Source of the DNA: Amphibalanus amphitrite | Lineage: Eukaryota > Arthropoda > Thecostraca > Balanomorpha > Balanidae | NCBI RefSeq assembly: GCF_019059575.1 | Contig: NW_024881988.1 | Coordinates: 248,001-312,000, forward strand | Direction of reading: 5' to 3' | DNA length: 64,000 bases | Program-made: the position numbers and the translations under genes | Part shown: in pieces, positions 36,385 to 46,220 of the stretch | Layout of the letters: each line of letters begins with the position of its first letter | Position numbering within the stretch: the stretch's first letter is position 1 | The notes under the pieces: model-generated | The model's input: the letters and a program-made list of their open reading frames with translations, nothing else | Told to the model about the DNA's origin: nothing | The model's database searches: none

Positions 36385-37268
36385 TTAACCCTATTAGTGG
36401 CAGGGGGGGGGGGGTTGTTTTCATCCACCCCTCAGGTTTTTCGGGAATATCTCCGAAACCGCTGAAGCTACGATGCTGAAATTTTCTGACTTTTCCTAAA
36501 ACTAAATTGGGCACATTCCCTGAAAATTTCAAGTTCATAACTTTACCAAGGGCGGCTCCAGAGCACTGGGAATTGGGGGGTCCTATTCGTGAAGCGAGTC
36601 ATTTGGGCGATGATCACGATGCTGATGTATTATAACTGTATGCACCAGTTTTATCATGTGATAACATATACAAAGTTATTGTGCATCCTCTTTTGACACG
36701 TTTTTGCTATAATAGGCGGATCCAGGCGTCCAAAAAGGGGGGTTATGTTTTACCTCCCAACATAGGTGCCCTGACACCGCCTATGCATGACCAATACAAT
36801 TGTAGTCGTTCTCTCATAAGAAAATTGTAACATAACAAGACCATTACCACCCTTTTTAGAAACAGTACCAACAAAAACCTTATTTGCTATACTTTTTGTA
36901 TACCCCCAATCTCAATGATCTGTATCCGCCTATGATTTTTGAAAATGCATATTTTTAGGATCCATGTGAATTCCTGGTTCATTCTTTATCGATCGGCAAA
37001 AGTTGCGTTAAGATTGGTTCAGAAACCTGGCCGTGATAAGCAGTCTAAAATGTATCTGCAATTTGCCCGTTTTTACCCCCCTCAACCCCCCTTTTGACAT
37101 TTTCTTAATTTTTTTTTTAGAAATGTAGATCACGTTGAGCGAAGTCGAATGCCGTTTGAATTTTGAAAATCGGCCCGTTAGATCTCGAGATATCAAGGGG
37201 GGGTCGTAAACAGCCCCCCCCCCTGCCACTAATAGGGGTAGCCAGGAGCCTGCCACTAATAGGGTTAA
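36385..37268. mobile_element. TTAA-flanked (piggyBac-type) element, copy 3
   Basis: TTAA (36385-36388) then CCCTATTAGTGGCAGG and a G tract; the right end is CCTGCCACTAATAGGG then TTAA (37265-37268). A second partial copy of CCTGCCACTAATAGGG lies just inside the right end. C/G-tract hairpin arms flank as in the other copies (CCCTCAGGTTTTTCG matches the left end of copy 1). No transposase. It holds a small nested element at 36714-36934. Confidence 0.8.
36714..36934. mobile_element. Small nested inverted-repeat insertion
   Basis: ATAGGCGGATCCAGGCG at the left and TGTATCCGCCTAT at the right are inverse. The GGCGGATCCAGG end resembles the hAT element ends at 49983/56217. About 220 bases, no coding, no clear target duplication. 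Possibly a deletion derivative of a hAT. Confidence 0.45.
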
Positions 37269-37999
37269 AAAGTGAAAAGCCGCCAGACATTTTGTGATCA
37301 ACACGGGTCATGTTCTCGTCTTATGGAGCGTTGGCCGAAGATGCTGTTCTCACCACCGAGCTTGGCTCTCACCCTACTGGCCTGACGTAGCCATCGCTTC
37401 GAGGACTCTTGCATTTTGCAAATCGATGATAATCGAATATCGTCCCGAACATCAATACACCAACAACCAGTCAAAATTTATTCAAAAAATCACCACGAAC
37501 ATTCCACCAGGAAGGTCATGTGGACATCATTCCACCTTTGAGGCGATCACTGATTATCACTAGCCAACATGGAAACATGGTTCTCTTAGCCAAACACTCG
37601 TAACATGGGGGAAAATCCAGCCGTGAAATTCCTTAGTGGAGGAGGGGTGCCGGTAAACGAAACACACCAAGCATTATGGCATCTTACGATCCAAATAACA
37701 TTGGTGAGCGTCCCTATCACCAGTAGAAAACAAATAGCACTACCGACAAGGTATCTTCTAAAGAAAAGGACGATACAGAGCCATACGAATGCGATTCTGA
37801 AGCCGGTACGATTACGTAGCGACCAACGTTTAACGTAGTTACAGCCCCAGGTATGACAGCATCGGTTACACAGATAGCTCCCCTTCTCATCATCAGCTCG
37901 AAACACAGCAGAAACTGCCAGAAAACGGTCCGTTTGATTCATTCGTCCTTTCTTTAATTCCGTATGTAAGTGCATCCATGTATCTCGAGATAGTACATC
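37269..37999. other. Unannotated stretch
   Basis: A 129-codon minus frame (37586-37975) with a hydrophobic stretch (FVWLCIVLFF, AICFLLVIGTL) has no recognised homology and no supporting signals. Nothing else seen. Confidence 0.3.
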
Positions 38000-38515
38000 T
38001 TCTAAGTCCGTAAATCCGTAGTACCTTTCACCGTTCGTACGTCAGCCCGTTCGTCCGTCCAACCGTACAGTCCTCTCGTCTTTCTCATATTCCGTACGTC
38101 GGTCCATTCGTCCTTCCGTAAGTCTATTTTTCTGTCCCGTCCGTAGGCCCATAAAAGCATTATTCTGTTGTATCTGCCAGTAGTTAGCCCATTCGTCCGT
38201 CCGTTTATTTCTGTCTGCCTGTCTGCCAATCCGTTCGTAGGTCCGTACGTCTTCATTCAATCCGTCTGTCTGTCCGTAAAACCATTCACTAGCCCATCCG
38301 TCCGTCCGTCCGTCAGTTACCGTCCGTCTGACAATCTCTCCGTCCGTCCGTGGGACCATTCCTCTTCTGCCAGTCCGTGTGTCGTTCAATTGCTGTCTGC
38401 TAGTCAGTCTTCCGTCCAACTTCATTCAATCCGTCCGTCGCTTCGTCCGTAAGGCTATTCCTCTTCTGTCAGTCCGTACATCCGTACCGCCCGTCCGTCC
38501 GTCAACCAATCCTTC
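38000..38515. repeat. (TCCG)n-type degenerate microsatellite
   Basis: CCGTCCGTCCGT with many CCGTTCGT, CCGTCTGT and CCGTAAGT variants spans ~500 bases immediately downstream of the PEBP stop codon, so it may be in that gene's 3-prime untranslated region. Frames across it are artefacts. Confidence 0.9.
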
Positions 38516-38536
38516 CCCCGTCATCAGACCCATCAC

Positions 38537-38671
38537 CTAGTCGTTGAACTGCTTGTAGAGCTGGGGCACATAGTCGTCCCACTGAGCCTGGTACAGGTTG
38601 CCGGCCACAGGAGCGCCGAGGTTGTGCTGCTCGGCGAACTTGGACACACTCCACTTTTCACGGCCCTTGGC
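38537..38671 (-). CDS. PEBP exon 6 with stop codon
   Basis: The acceptor is CTCAACAG. It encodes 44 residues including [14 protein letters not shown] and [16 protein letters not shown], then TAG at 38537-38539. Confidence 0.95.
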   Translation of the reverse strand, partial: AKGREKWSVSKFAEQHNLGAPVAGNLYQAQWDDYVPQLYKQFND

Positions 38672-41531
38672 CTGTTGAGGAAGGGGGAAGATTAGACTTG
38701 TGGTCGATCGTGGAAAAGGGTGGTGAAGTGTTAGATAAGTGTACGATTCTCAGCAGACAGCAAGTGGCATATGGTAAGCATATTAATTGGATGATGGACG
38801 ATATGGAAGACTATATAATGCATTTTTAGGTCGGAAAAGACGTAAGAGTAAATGATGCTTTCGTTAACGCTCTGAAATTTTGTTATAATAAAATGATCAT
38901 AGCATGGTGTCTTGATTTTGCGGTATTACAATAGAAAACTGGCATATAATTGCTTTATCAATCACTCGCCCAATCACAAAACGTCTTCATCTCATCATTC
39001 GGACATTGGACAAAAAGCAAAACCTCCCATCTAACCGCACAGAACAAGCTACGTGACCAACGTCCAACTGACATGTCACCATACGAAACACTCCCTAGTG
39101 ACCGGCATATTGTGTGACATCGCCACCTATACGGCCTCTAATTGGTCATTCTCACCTGGTTTTTGGTCTTCCTCAGTGCCTCGTCCACAGTGATCTTGCC
39201 GGGCTGCTTGTAGACGAGGAACACATACCTGCGGAGGTCAGGTCAGGTCGGGTCACCTCAGGTCAGGGCAGCCGTCAAGCTTGACAGTCAAATGCGTGAA
39301 GGCGGGGGAGAAGGAATTATTGGAAAACACGTTGACAAATATTATTCAATCACCAATACTCACAACATATACCGATAACCCCACCCTTCACCACAACTAA
39401 TACGGCCCCCCCCCCCCCTCCCCACCAGCCGTCAACCTCGCTCCTGTGATCCCACCCCTTCGCCACTTTCCTCAATAGTCCCCAACCCCTCTCGCTTCCC
39501 AGACGAAGGTTCGTAAACACAAGGTTGGTATGCGCAAAAATTCGTAAGGAATTGTTCGTTCGCATTGGATAAGATTCGTATTGGATACTATTCGTAACGG
39601 TAAAGGTTCGTAGTGGAAAAAGGTTCACATTTGAAAGGTTTGAATCGGATAAGGTTCGTACAGGACAAGGTTCGTAACCCTCCCCCTTACCTGTGAAGTC
39701 CAGCACCTTTGGACTCCCCTTCCTCATCCCCCTGGTAGTCCTCTCCCCTCTATTGACCCCTCACCTATGCAATCCAGTTCCTGTTTGGTCGTCCCATCCT
39801 CAGCCCTCCACTCTCCAGTGATCCCTGACCCCTCAGTCCCCTTCCCCACCGTCCCGCCCCTTTACCTGTCCAGTCCAGTGCCTTTGGGCTCCCCTCCCCA
39901 CTCCCCCGGTGCCCCTCCCCCTCACCTCCCTTACCTGTGCAGTCCGGTGCCTTTGGGCGGTCCTGATCCGACGAACTCTGACACGGCGTCCCCGGCGGCC
40001 AGGTCCGTACCGGGTACATTAACCAGCAGCCAGTGGCGCCACTCGCCAAACTTGGGGTCGGCCCGAGACGGGGCGTCAGGGTCTGTGGATAGAGGGGAGA
40101 TTAGGAGAGAGGGGTGTGAGACCATTGAGAGAATTGTACGGAACTGGGATCTACTTACTGACAAACGCGGAAAAGCTACGGGAGGTGCTGGTAAACGCAA
40201 ACTGTGCAGTGGGTAATTTTTATAGGGTTAGCCGGTAGCCCGACGATGTCCTGCTGTATTTCACAAGCGTGTTTAGTTTATACACACAGCTTACATATGA
40301 GCATACTGCCTAGTCACTAGTGCCTACACAGCTATCCTTTCAGCAGCTTGCAATATGCAATCGTTCTGATCGATGATAAATCGATAAACAAAAACAGCAA
40401 TCAACTGTGACATATCTTATTATCTCCATCCCTGTACATATATCAGCTAGCAGCCATCATTAGCTGCTCTGACCTTAGTGCCTCCATGGATGACTAATCC
40501 ATGGTACCTCAGTCACAAACGGCCCGACATTCGAACTTACCGGTCATCACCACGGTATAGAGGGCGCCACTCTCGGCGGCCCAGCTAAGCTGCGGCTGCT
40601 CCTTGACCTGGGTCGGGGTCAGCTCGGCACCACCGTCCACCGTCACACCGCCCGGGTAGGTCACCTGGGGTCAGGGAGGGAGTAGGTCACATAACTTTGC
40701 AGGTTAGGTATGTCACCTGGGGTAAAGATGGATGAGATAAAAGTAAGAAAGGTCATCTGGGGTCAGCGTAGCGTAGCCCGTAGGTCAACTCAGGTCTCAT
40801 CGTCGTCATTCTAGACAAGGCTGTCCATGTGACGCTAAGAAGTAAAATCGTTTACAGATCAACGCTCGTGCCTTTCAAGCTAAGCTCCTATTATCCAGTT
40901 CAATTATCCCAGCGCTCTCACATGTCTAACATTCTCCCTTCCTCAGACCTCAATTCTCTTCCTTACATTCTACTCTTATTCTGCGCTTCTATCCTTCTTT
41001 TCCAATCATTCTACCACATCTCTCAGCTACCTAGTCCTACCCTCTATCATTTCACTCTCCCTGCCTCTTCTTTATATCTCACTCCATTCCCCTCCTCACT
41101 TCCCCTCTCCCCTCCCTTCCTTCTCACCGTGAGCACAGCGGCGGGTCCAACAGGAATCACATCGGGCACCACTTTGTGAGTCTCCATGGCAGTCACACTG
41201 CGAGTCAGACGGACGGGATTCTCCACAGACTGTTCAGACTGTTCGGCCGTGAGCTCACACGCAGAGGCCGGTGGTGAAAGGAGAGAACCCGCTGTAGAGA
41301 GAGGGAGGTCAAAGGTCAGGTATGAAGATATCGTGGGACAGGTACGAACAGTTTGCCAAGGTTACGTAACTTTGAATCCGAATCACGATGACACAGGAAC
41401 CGTCCCCTACAACAAAGATGTTTTCTGATTATCGCTAAAGCAAACAACCTACTAACTTTTGACCCAACGGATACAGTAGCTGCAGTACACGTGCAAAACT
41501 CACCGATCAAAATGAAGTAAGGGAGCAGCAT
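38537..41531 (-). CDS. Secreted PEBP-family (phosphatidylethanolamine-binding) protein, complete
   Basis: PEBP proteins bind anionic phospholipids or phosphorylated ligands in a conserved pocket; relatives include the Raf kinase inhibitor and odorant/haemolymph PEBPs. Six exons on the minus strand (41504-41531, 41128-41291, 40541-40664, 39935-40082, 39156-39228, 38537-38671) give 223 residues with all GT-AG phases consistent. Residues 1-20 form a signal peptide ([10 protein letters not shown]...PASA). The family motifs are DPDAPSR (106-112), EWRHWLLVN (pocket His kept) and [12 protein letters not shown] ending at 155. The C-terminus is [22 protein letters not shown]. An in-frame Met at residue 45 would give a 179-residue cytosolic form close to the usual ~187. 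Secretion is inferred. It resembles arthropod and vertebrate PEBP1-like proteins; the exact ortholog is uncertain. Confidence 0.95.
39156..39228 (-). CDS. PEBP exon 5
   Basis: The acceptor is CTCCGCAG and the donor GTGAGAA. It encodes (R)[20 protein letters not shown] and ends in phase 0. Confidence 0.92.
39510..39680. repeat. Degenerate GGATAAGGTTCGTA repeat in PEBP intron 4
   Basis: GGATAAG(G/A)TTCGTA-type words of ~15-18 bases recur about nine times with substitutions. Confidence 0.7.
39686..39965 (-). repeat. Tandem copies of PEBP exon 4 3-prime edge and donor
   Basis: On the minus strand the true junction CCCAAAGGCACCGGACTGCACAG/GTAAGG (exon end at 39935) is followed in the intron by three relatives: AAAGGCACTGGACTGGACAG/GTAAAG (39866), GGAACTGGATTGCATAG/GTGAGG (39765) and AAGGTGCTGGACTTCACAG/GTAAGG (39691). 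Spacing is 69, 101 and 74 bases. Confidence 0.8.
39935..40082 (-). CDS. PEBP exon 4 (ligand-pocket motifs)
   Basis: The acceptor is CCACAG and the donor GTAAGG. It carries DPDAPSR and GTGLH(R), the two PEBP signature motifs. Its 3-prime edge plus donor is duplicated three times in the following intron. Confidence 0.95.
40541..40664 (-). CDS. PEBP exon 3
   Basis: The acceptor is TGACCCCAG and the donor GTAAGT. It encodes [23 protein letters not shown] and ALYTVVMT. Two acceptor-like copies lie upstream in the intron. Confidence 0.92.
40656..40770 (-). repeat. Repeated acceptor-like motif upstream of PEBP exon 3
   Basis: The true acceptor GACCCCAG/GTGACCTACC (40664) is preceded in the intron by TACCCCAG/GTGACATACC (start at 40716) and GACCCCAG/ATGACCTTTC (start at 40756). 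Confidence 0.6.
41128..41291 (-). CDS. PEBP exon 2
   Basis: The acceptor is CTCTCTACAG and the donor GTGAGAA. It encodes the rest of the signal peptide, a Glu/Gln-rich linker, the alternative Met (ATG at about 41188) and [20 protein letters not shown]. It ends in phase 0. Confidence 0.9.
41504..41531 (-). CDS. PEBP exon 1 (signal peptide start)
   Basis: It opens ATGCTGCTCCC at 41531 and encodes MLLPYFILI plus one base. The donor is GTGAGT. The one-base overhang completes an Ala codon with CG at the start of exon 2. Confidence 0.8.
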
Positions 41532-43261
41532 GCTGCACTTCTTGCCAACACTCCCCGAGTCTAAATGGTGACAATTTCACTAACGCACAAAGCCACAAAA
41601 GGTCAAACACGTTGGTCGTCTAAATCGATAAATCAATACTGGTTACACCGTGGCATGCAGACAAAAGGCAAGCATTCAAAGAGGGTTTATCAACGTTCAA
41701 AACTTTATCATGCATGCGGGAGCATGGCAACACAGGTCCAATGAGAATTAATAGCATGCAAAAGCTTATGAAGCCAAAGCAGCAGAAAACACGTGCAAAA
41801 AAAGGCAAATGCAAGAGACAAACCGAAAAAGCCCCACACATAGCCAATCAACACGAGCAATGCCGTTTGAGCCATCCACCAAGTTGTTACCTACGTAATA
41901 TTTCAGAACAACAAATGCTATTGGTACTTAGAAGGCAATAAAATGCTACGATACTGAATGGATTCTACAGAATAAACAAGCGGCGGCAAATTCAGTATTC
42001 ACACTGACATAGCGCTAAGTCAGAGTTCGCTTCAAAGCGGCAAATCCAATAGTAACTAGCCGCAATCACAATAACCACCACCAGCTTGTCACGCTTCACT
42101 TTCACAATCCACCCGTCACCTTCAGCAGCAACGCAAAGCTAGAACCACTGCTCTTATGACGCCGTTAGACCGCACGGTGTTAGGCCACGACGCGAGCGGT
42201 AGTCCAAACGACGCCAGCAGCCTTGGGCAGAGTGGCTAGCAAACAGACTGGTTGGCCAAGGTCACGATGACAGCTGAATTTGGGGGCGATCGGACCGGAC
42301 CGGTTCAGCCGCCATCGGTGGTGAGACGTCACGAAAAATGCGTTTCAGGCACCACGCGGTGCCAGTGGAAGTTGCAATGCGATGCAATGGAACCGGTGGG
42401 TGCCAGGGCACTGACACTCAATAAAAGGACCGATGAGCTCGCTAATAAGGCGAAGCCAGTGCACTATCTCAAACTGACACCCCGGTTCATACCAACGCGG
42501 TGACCAAAAGCAGCTGCCCGCTCCGATGATGATTGGGTTTTGTGGCGTGTCCAACCTCTGAGGGTTATATGACGCCAATAACTTATCTTCCTGCGTGAGG
42601 TGCGGGGCAAGAACTGAGCATCAGCCACGGCGAGCTGGAGAGCGTGCAGGCCAGAGGGGTGGTATACGACCGTCTCGGGCCCCGGTCTGCCGGGTCCGGT
42701 CGAGAGATAGGAACGCCTCTCATTTTTGGCGCTGTTTTGGATGTTTTTGACATTCGTCAGCTCTGGGTAGATCACCCGAAGGCCGCACCGGTGCGGCTTG
42801 GAGCAGTAGTAGTACCTACACCAAATCGGCCGCTCGGTCGCTTGGATGCGTTGATTGCGGCTCATTAGGGTGTCTGGCCGCGCTCTGCTACGTTTCCCGA
42901 GGGATGGAAGACATCTTGTAGCTCATCCCTTCCACCAGAGGATACTGAGCTGAGATGCAGAATGATGGCTTGGTGGCGGCGGGCATGGTGGCAGTCTGGG
43001 CCGTCGGCTTCCGCACCCAACTGAGCCACTGGCTTTGGTTATGCCCTTCCTTCCCGGCCCCCATCCCCATTCTATGGAGGCTGGAGGGGACCTCAAAATT
43101 TTATCATCGCTAAGTTGAAAGTTGAAACAATTTGTGCCAACGACCTCTTAAGTCGTGCCGTGGTGCCCTAATATCACTCAAAACAATTCATCATCTTAAA
43201 TCTGTAGAATTTCACCACCTACCAACATGAAACACTGCAAGTATCGCAAAAAATAGGTATG
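41532..43261. other. Region upstream of the PEBP gene
   Basis: The promoter for the minus-strand PEBP gene should lie at the left of this stretch; I recognise no decisive core motif. Two protein-like minus frames, 42464-42865 (133 codons) and 42888-43070, have GC-rich codon use like the host exons but no recognisable family. Confidence 0.35.
42888..43070 (-). CDS. Possible terminal exon of an unidentified gene
   Basis: The frame reads WVRKPTAQTATMPAATKP, then SFCISAQYPLVEGMSYKMSS and stops at 42888. Codon choice (GCC, ACC, AAG, CTG) resembles the PEBP exons more than the surrounding intergenic DNA. I see no strong acceptor and no partner exon, and recognise no family, so this is only a candidate. 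Confidence 0.2.
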   Translation of the reverse strand: MGMGAGKEGHNQSQWLSWVRKPTAQTATMPAATKPSFCISAQYPLVEGMSYKMSSIPRET

Positions 43262-43285
43262 CATCTAGCATCACACCCATAGCAA

Positions 43286-43741
43286 TTGATTGCCCTCAGA
43301 CTCAGGCCCCAAGTCTGGGGTCCGTTCAACGCGGCCGACGTGAGGCTGGTGGAGCGGGTTCAGCGACGGGCTACGCGCCTTGTCCCTGGACTTCGACATC
43401 TGCCTTACGAGGAACGGCTGAAGAGTCTGAAACTTCCCTCCCTCCAGTACCGCCGTCGACGCGGAGACATGATAACAATGTTCAACATCATGCACGGCCG
43501 CTCCGACCTGGACAAGGACGACTTCTTCTCGCCCGCCCCAAGTACACGCACCCGCGGCCACCGACTGAAGGTGGCCAAGAAGCCAGCGGTCAGCCGCGTC
43601 CGGCGCAACCACTTCGCCACCCGGGTTGTGTCGGACTGGAACGCTCTACCAGAGGAAATCGTCTGCTCGCCATCGACCAATGTTTTCAAGAACCGGCTGG
43701 ACAAGCACTGGACGAACTATGCCTTCGTCGTTCCACAATAG
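43286..43741 (+). pseudogene. 3-prime fragment of a non-LTR retrotransposon ORF2
   Basis: About 150 codons match the C-terminal region that follows the reverse transcriptase in CR1/Jockey-clade LINEs: ERVQRRATRLVPGLRHLPYE, RLKSLKLPSLQYRRRRGDMI, TRTRGHRLKV, and WNALPEEIV near the end. It is 5-prime truncated, as usual for LINE insertions. It is followed ~80 bases later by a short (CAGGTAT)n run that may be the element's 3-prime tail. It is a different, more GC-rich family from the element at 44076. Confidence 0.85.
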
Positions 43742-43820
43742 TAAAGACTGTTGATGCTACCCGAGCTCTCTACGACGGATCCACCGGGCAATCCTAGTGC
43801 CTTCAATGATCCCCAAATAT

Positions 43821-43845
43821 CAGGTATCAGGTATCAGGTATCAGG
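43821..43845. repeat. (CAGGTAT)n short tandem repeat
   Basis: There are three to four copies of a 7-base unit downstream of the LINE fragment. Short terminal repeats like this are typical of CR1-type 3-prime ends. Confidence 0.7.
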
Positions 43846-44075
43846 ACATGGAATCCAATTACCTAAGTCAGAGGTCCTTGGCCCTGCTTCACAGGCACTG
43901 CCACTTTGACTTGTCAGCACACTGCCTTTTTTTTTAGTGGCCCTAACTTACGTTACCGGCCTCGCGAGGAGGGCGGCGACCTAACTACGCCGCGCAAAAG
44001 AAACCGGCCGTCCTAACTAAGACCGGTGGCCACTTTTACTGCAAGACAACATGGGAAAACCCATATCCATGTACT

Positions 44076-46220
44076 ATGCCATTCACTTTTCAGCAGTTTG
44101 TCAAAAGCCTGAGACACGGGAACATAAACACTTCTACCAAGACTGGAAGCATGCGGACTTCAACAGCTAGACTACAATGTTACAAACTTGATGAGAAGAT
44201 ATCTATGCAAACTGTACAGCAGGCATGGGGTACAATAACTGAAGCTATAAGAAACATCATCCAGGATGAAGTTAAAATAAAACGTAGAAGAAAGAAGCTT
44301 CAATCATATATGAACCAAGAGGCTCTTTCTCTCCGTAGAAAGAAAGAGAGGTTATGGGAAAAGTATTGTATTACCAGACAAGACTCTGACTTCAGAAACT
44401 TTGCCAAACTCAGGAACCAGCTAAGAACATTGACAAGGAAGCTTAAGTTTGAGATGGAAAACAAAATAGTAAGCGCCATGAAAACCAACAAGAAGTCCTT
44501 CTGGAAATATGTGAACAAGTCTCTAAAGGTTAAACCTTCTGTAGAGACACTGAAACTGGACGATGGGAGAATTGCTCAAACAGACCGACAAAAATGTGAA
44601 GCCTTGAATGCATTCTTCCAAAGTGTGTACACAAAGGAGAACCTGCAGGACATGCCAACACTAGACACCAGACCATATGGGAGTGTCCTTGAAGACATCA
44701 ATATTAAAAGTGAAGACATCAAGAAGAGGCTAGAAGATCTGAAACCGGGTAAGGCCTCCGGTATTGATGGAATTCATTCCCAATTCCTGAAGGGAACTGC
44801 ACAAGCACTATGTAAACCTTTTAGGATATTATTCCAAAAGTCACTCGACTCGGGACAACTGCCAAGCGACTGGAAAATGGCTCTGGTTAAACCAATATTT
44901 AAGAAAGGAGACCGCCACGAAGTTGGTAACTATAGACCCGTAAGCCTTACGAGTGTTGTTTCAAAGGTCATGGAGGGTATTGTAAAACAAGCTATAATGG
45001 CACACCTGCTAGATCAATCACTACTCTCAGATTTTCAATATGGTTTTGTCCCAGGGAAGTCGTGTGAATCACAGTTGTTGTCTTGTATGAATCTGTGGAC
45101 AAAGTATCTAGAACAAGGTCAGCCAGTAGACGTCATTTACACTGATTTCAAGAAAGCCTTTGACGCGGTCCCGCACCAACGACTACTGAAGAAGCTTGGT
45201 GCGTATGGGCTAGGACCAAAAGTCGTTAAATGGCTCGAAGGGTTTCTCTGTGGAAGAAAACAAAGTGTCTCTGTGAACGGTATTATGTCTGATTGGGTGG
45301 ATGTCACAAGTGGAATCCCACAAGGTACTGTACTGGGACCTTTGTGTTTCCTGCTCTATATAAACGACTTGCCTGAGGTGATGGAATCAAGCAGCATTCG
45401 ATTGTTTGCAGACGATGCAAAGATTTTCCACCCAGTTAGTTCTTACCAGGACAGTAGGAACCTACAGCTGGACCTTGATAACATCCTGGCATGGACACAA
45501 TACTGGCAGCTACCATTGAATCTCGACAAGTGCTCAGTAATGCATCTCGGGCCAAAAAACCCACTTCATAAGTATACACTGGGCCAAGTGCAACTCAGGG
45601 AAAGCACTTCTGAGAGAGATTTAGGGGTAACGATGGATAACGATTTGAAGTTCCATGTGCATGCTGCAAGAGTCGCAAAGAAGTGCAAGATGCTTCATGC
45701 AATTATCAAGCGGAGTTTCACTTACTTGAACAAGGACATGATTTCTAAATTGTATCGAACACTAATACGACCTGTACTTGAGTATGGCAACTGTGTGTGG
45801 GGACCTACCTTCAAAGGAGACCAAGACTTACTGGAGAAAACGCAGAGACAATTCACAAAAATGGTCCCAGGTTTGAGCAATGTCCCATACCAAGAAAGGC
45901 TGACAGAACTGAACTTACCTACACTCAAGTACAGAAGAACGCGCGGTGACCTAATAACATTGTATAAACTTATTACTGGGAAACTCAAGACGGAAGCTGA
46001 TATGTTGCAATTTAAACCAGAAGCAAGACATACAAGAGGACACACGTTACGGATCGCAAAAGTTAGTGTAAAGAAACGAGTACGAAGGTCTTTCCTTACA
46101 CATCGGGCATGTAACTTATGGAATAGCCTTCCAGAGAAAATTGTGAGGTCAAAATCAACTTTGCTGTTTAAAAGAAGAGTGGACGAGTTTTTGAAGAGTG
46201 AGAGGCTTAAATTGGAGTAA
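44076..46220 (+). CDS. Non-LTR retrotransposon (CR1/Jockey-like) reverse transcriptase, 5-prime truncated
   Basis: There is an uninterrupted 714-codon frame. After ~90 basic residues linking to the missing endonuclease domain, a full reverse transcriptase follows: KPGKASGIDGI (~225), NYRPVSLTS (~290), catalytic block A YTDFKKAFDAVPH (355-367), GIPQGTVLGPLCFLLYINDLP (~415) and catalytic FADD (444-447). The C-terminal LINE domain has RTRGDLITLYKL, RHTRGHTLRIAK and WNSLPEKIV. The apurinic-type endonuclease expected at the N-terminus is absent, and the first ~30 residues do not look family-like, so the real protein began further upstream and this copy is truncated. The lack of stops over 2.1 kb suggests a recent insertion. 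The poly-basic linker and FADD are seen; clade assignment is inference. Confidence 0.92.
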   Translation: MPFTFQQFVKSLRHGNINTSTKTGSMRTSTARLQCYKLDEKISMQTVQQAWGTITEAIRNIIQDEVKIKRRRKKLQSYMNQEALSLRRKKERLWEKYCITRQDSDFRNFAKLRNQLRTLTRKLKFEMENKIVSAMKTNKKSFWKYVNKSLKVKPSVETLKLDDGRIAQTDRQKCEALNAFFQSVYTKENLQDMPTLDTRPYGSVLEDINIKSEDIKKRLEDLKPGKASGIDGIHSQFLKGTAQALCKPFRILFQKSLDSGQLPSDWKMALVKPIFKKGDRHEVGNYRPVSLTSVVSKVMEGIVKQAIMAHLLDQSLLSDFQYGFVPGKSCESQLLSCMNLWTKYLEQGQPVDVIYTDFKKAFDAVPHQRLLKKLGAYGLGPKVVKWLEGFLCGRKQSVSVNGIMSDWVDVTSGIPQGTVLGPLCFLLYINDLPEVMESSSIRLFADDAKIFHPVSSYQDSRNLQLDLDNILAWTQYWQLPLNLDKCSVMHLGPKNPLHKYTLGQVQLRESTSERDLGVTMDNDLKFHVHAARVAKKCKMLHAIIKRSFTYLNKDMISKLYRTLIRPVLEYGNCVWGPTFKGDQDLLEKTQRQFTKMVPGLSNVPYQERLTELNLPTLKYRRTRGDLITLYKLITGKLKTEADMLQFKPEARHTRGHTLRIAKVSVKKRVRRSFLTHRACNLWNSLPEKIVRSKSTLLFKRRVDEFLKSERLKLE

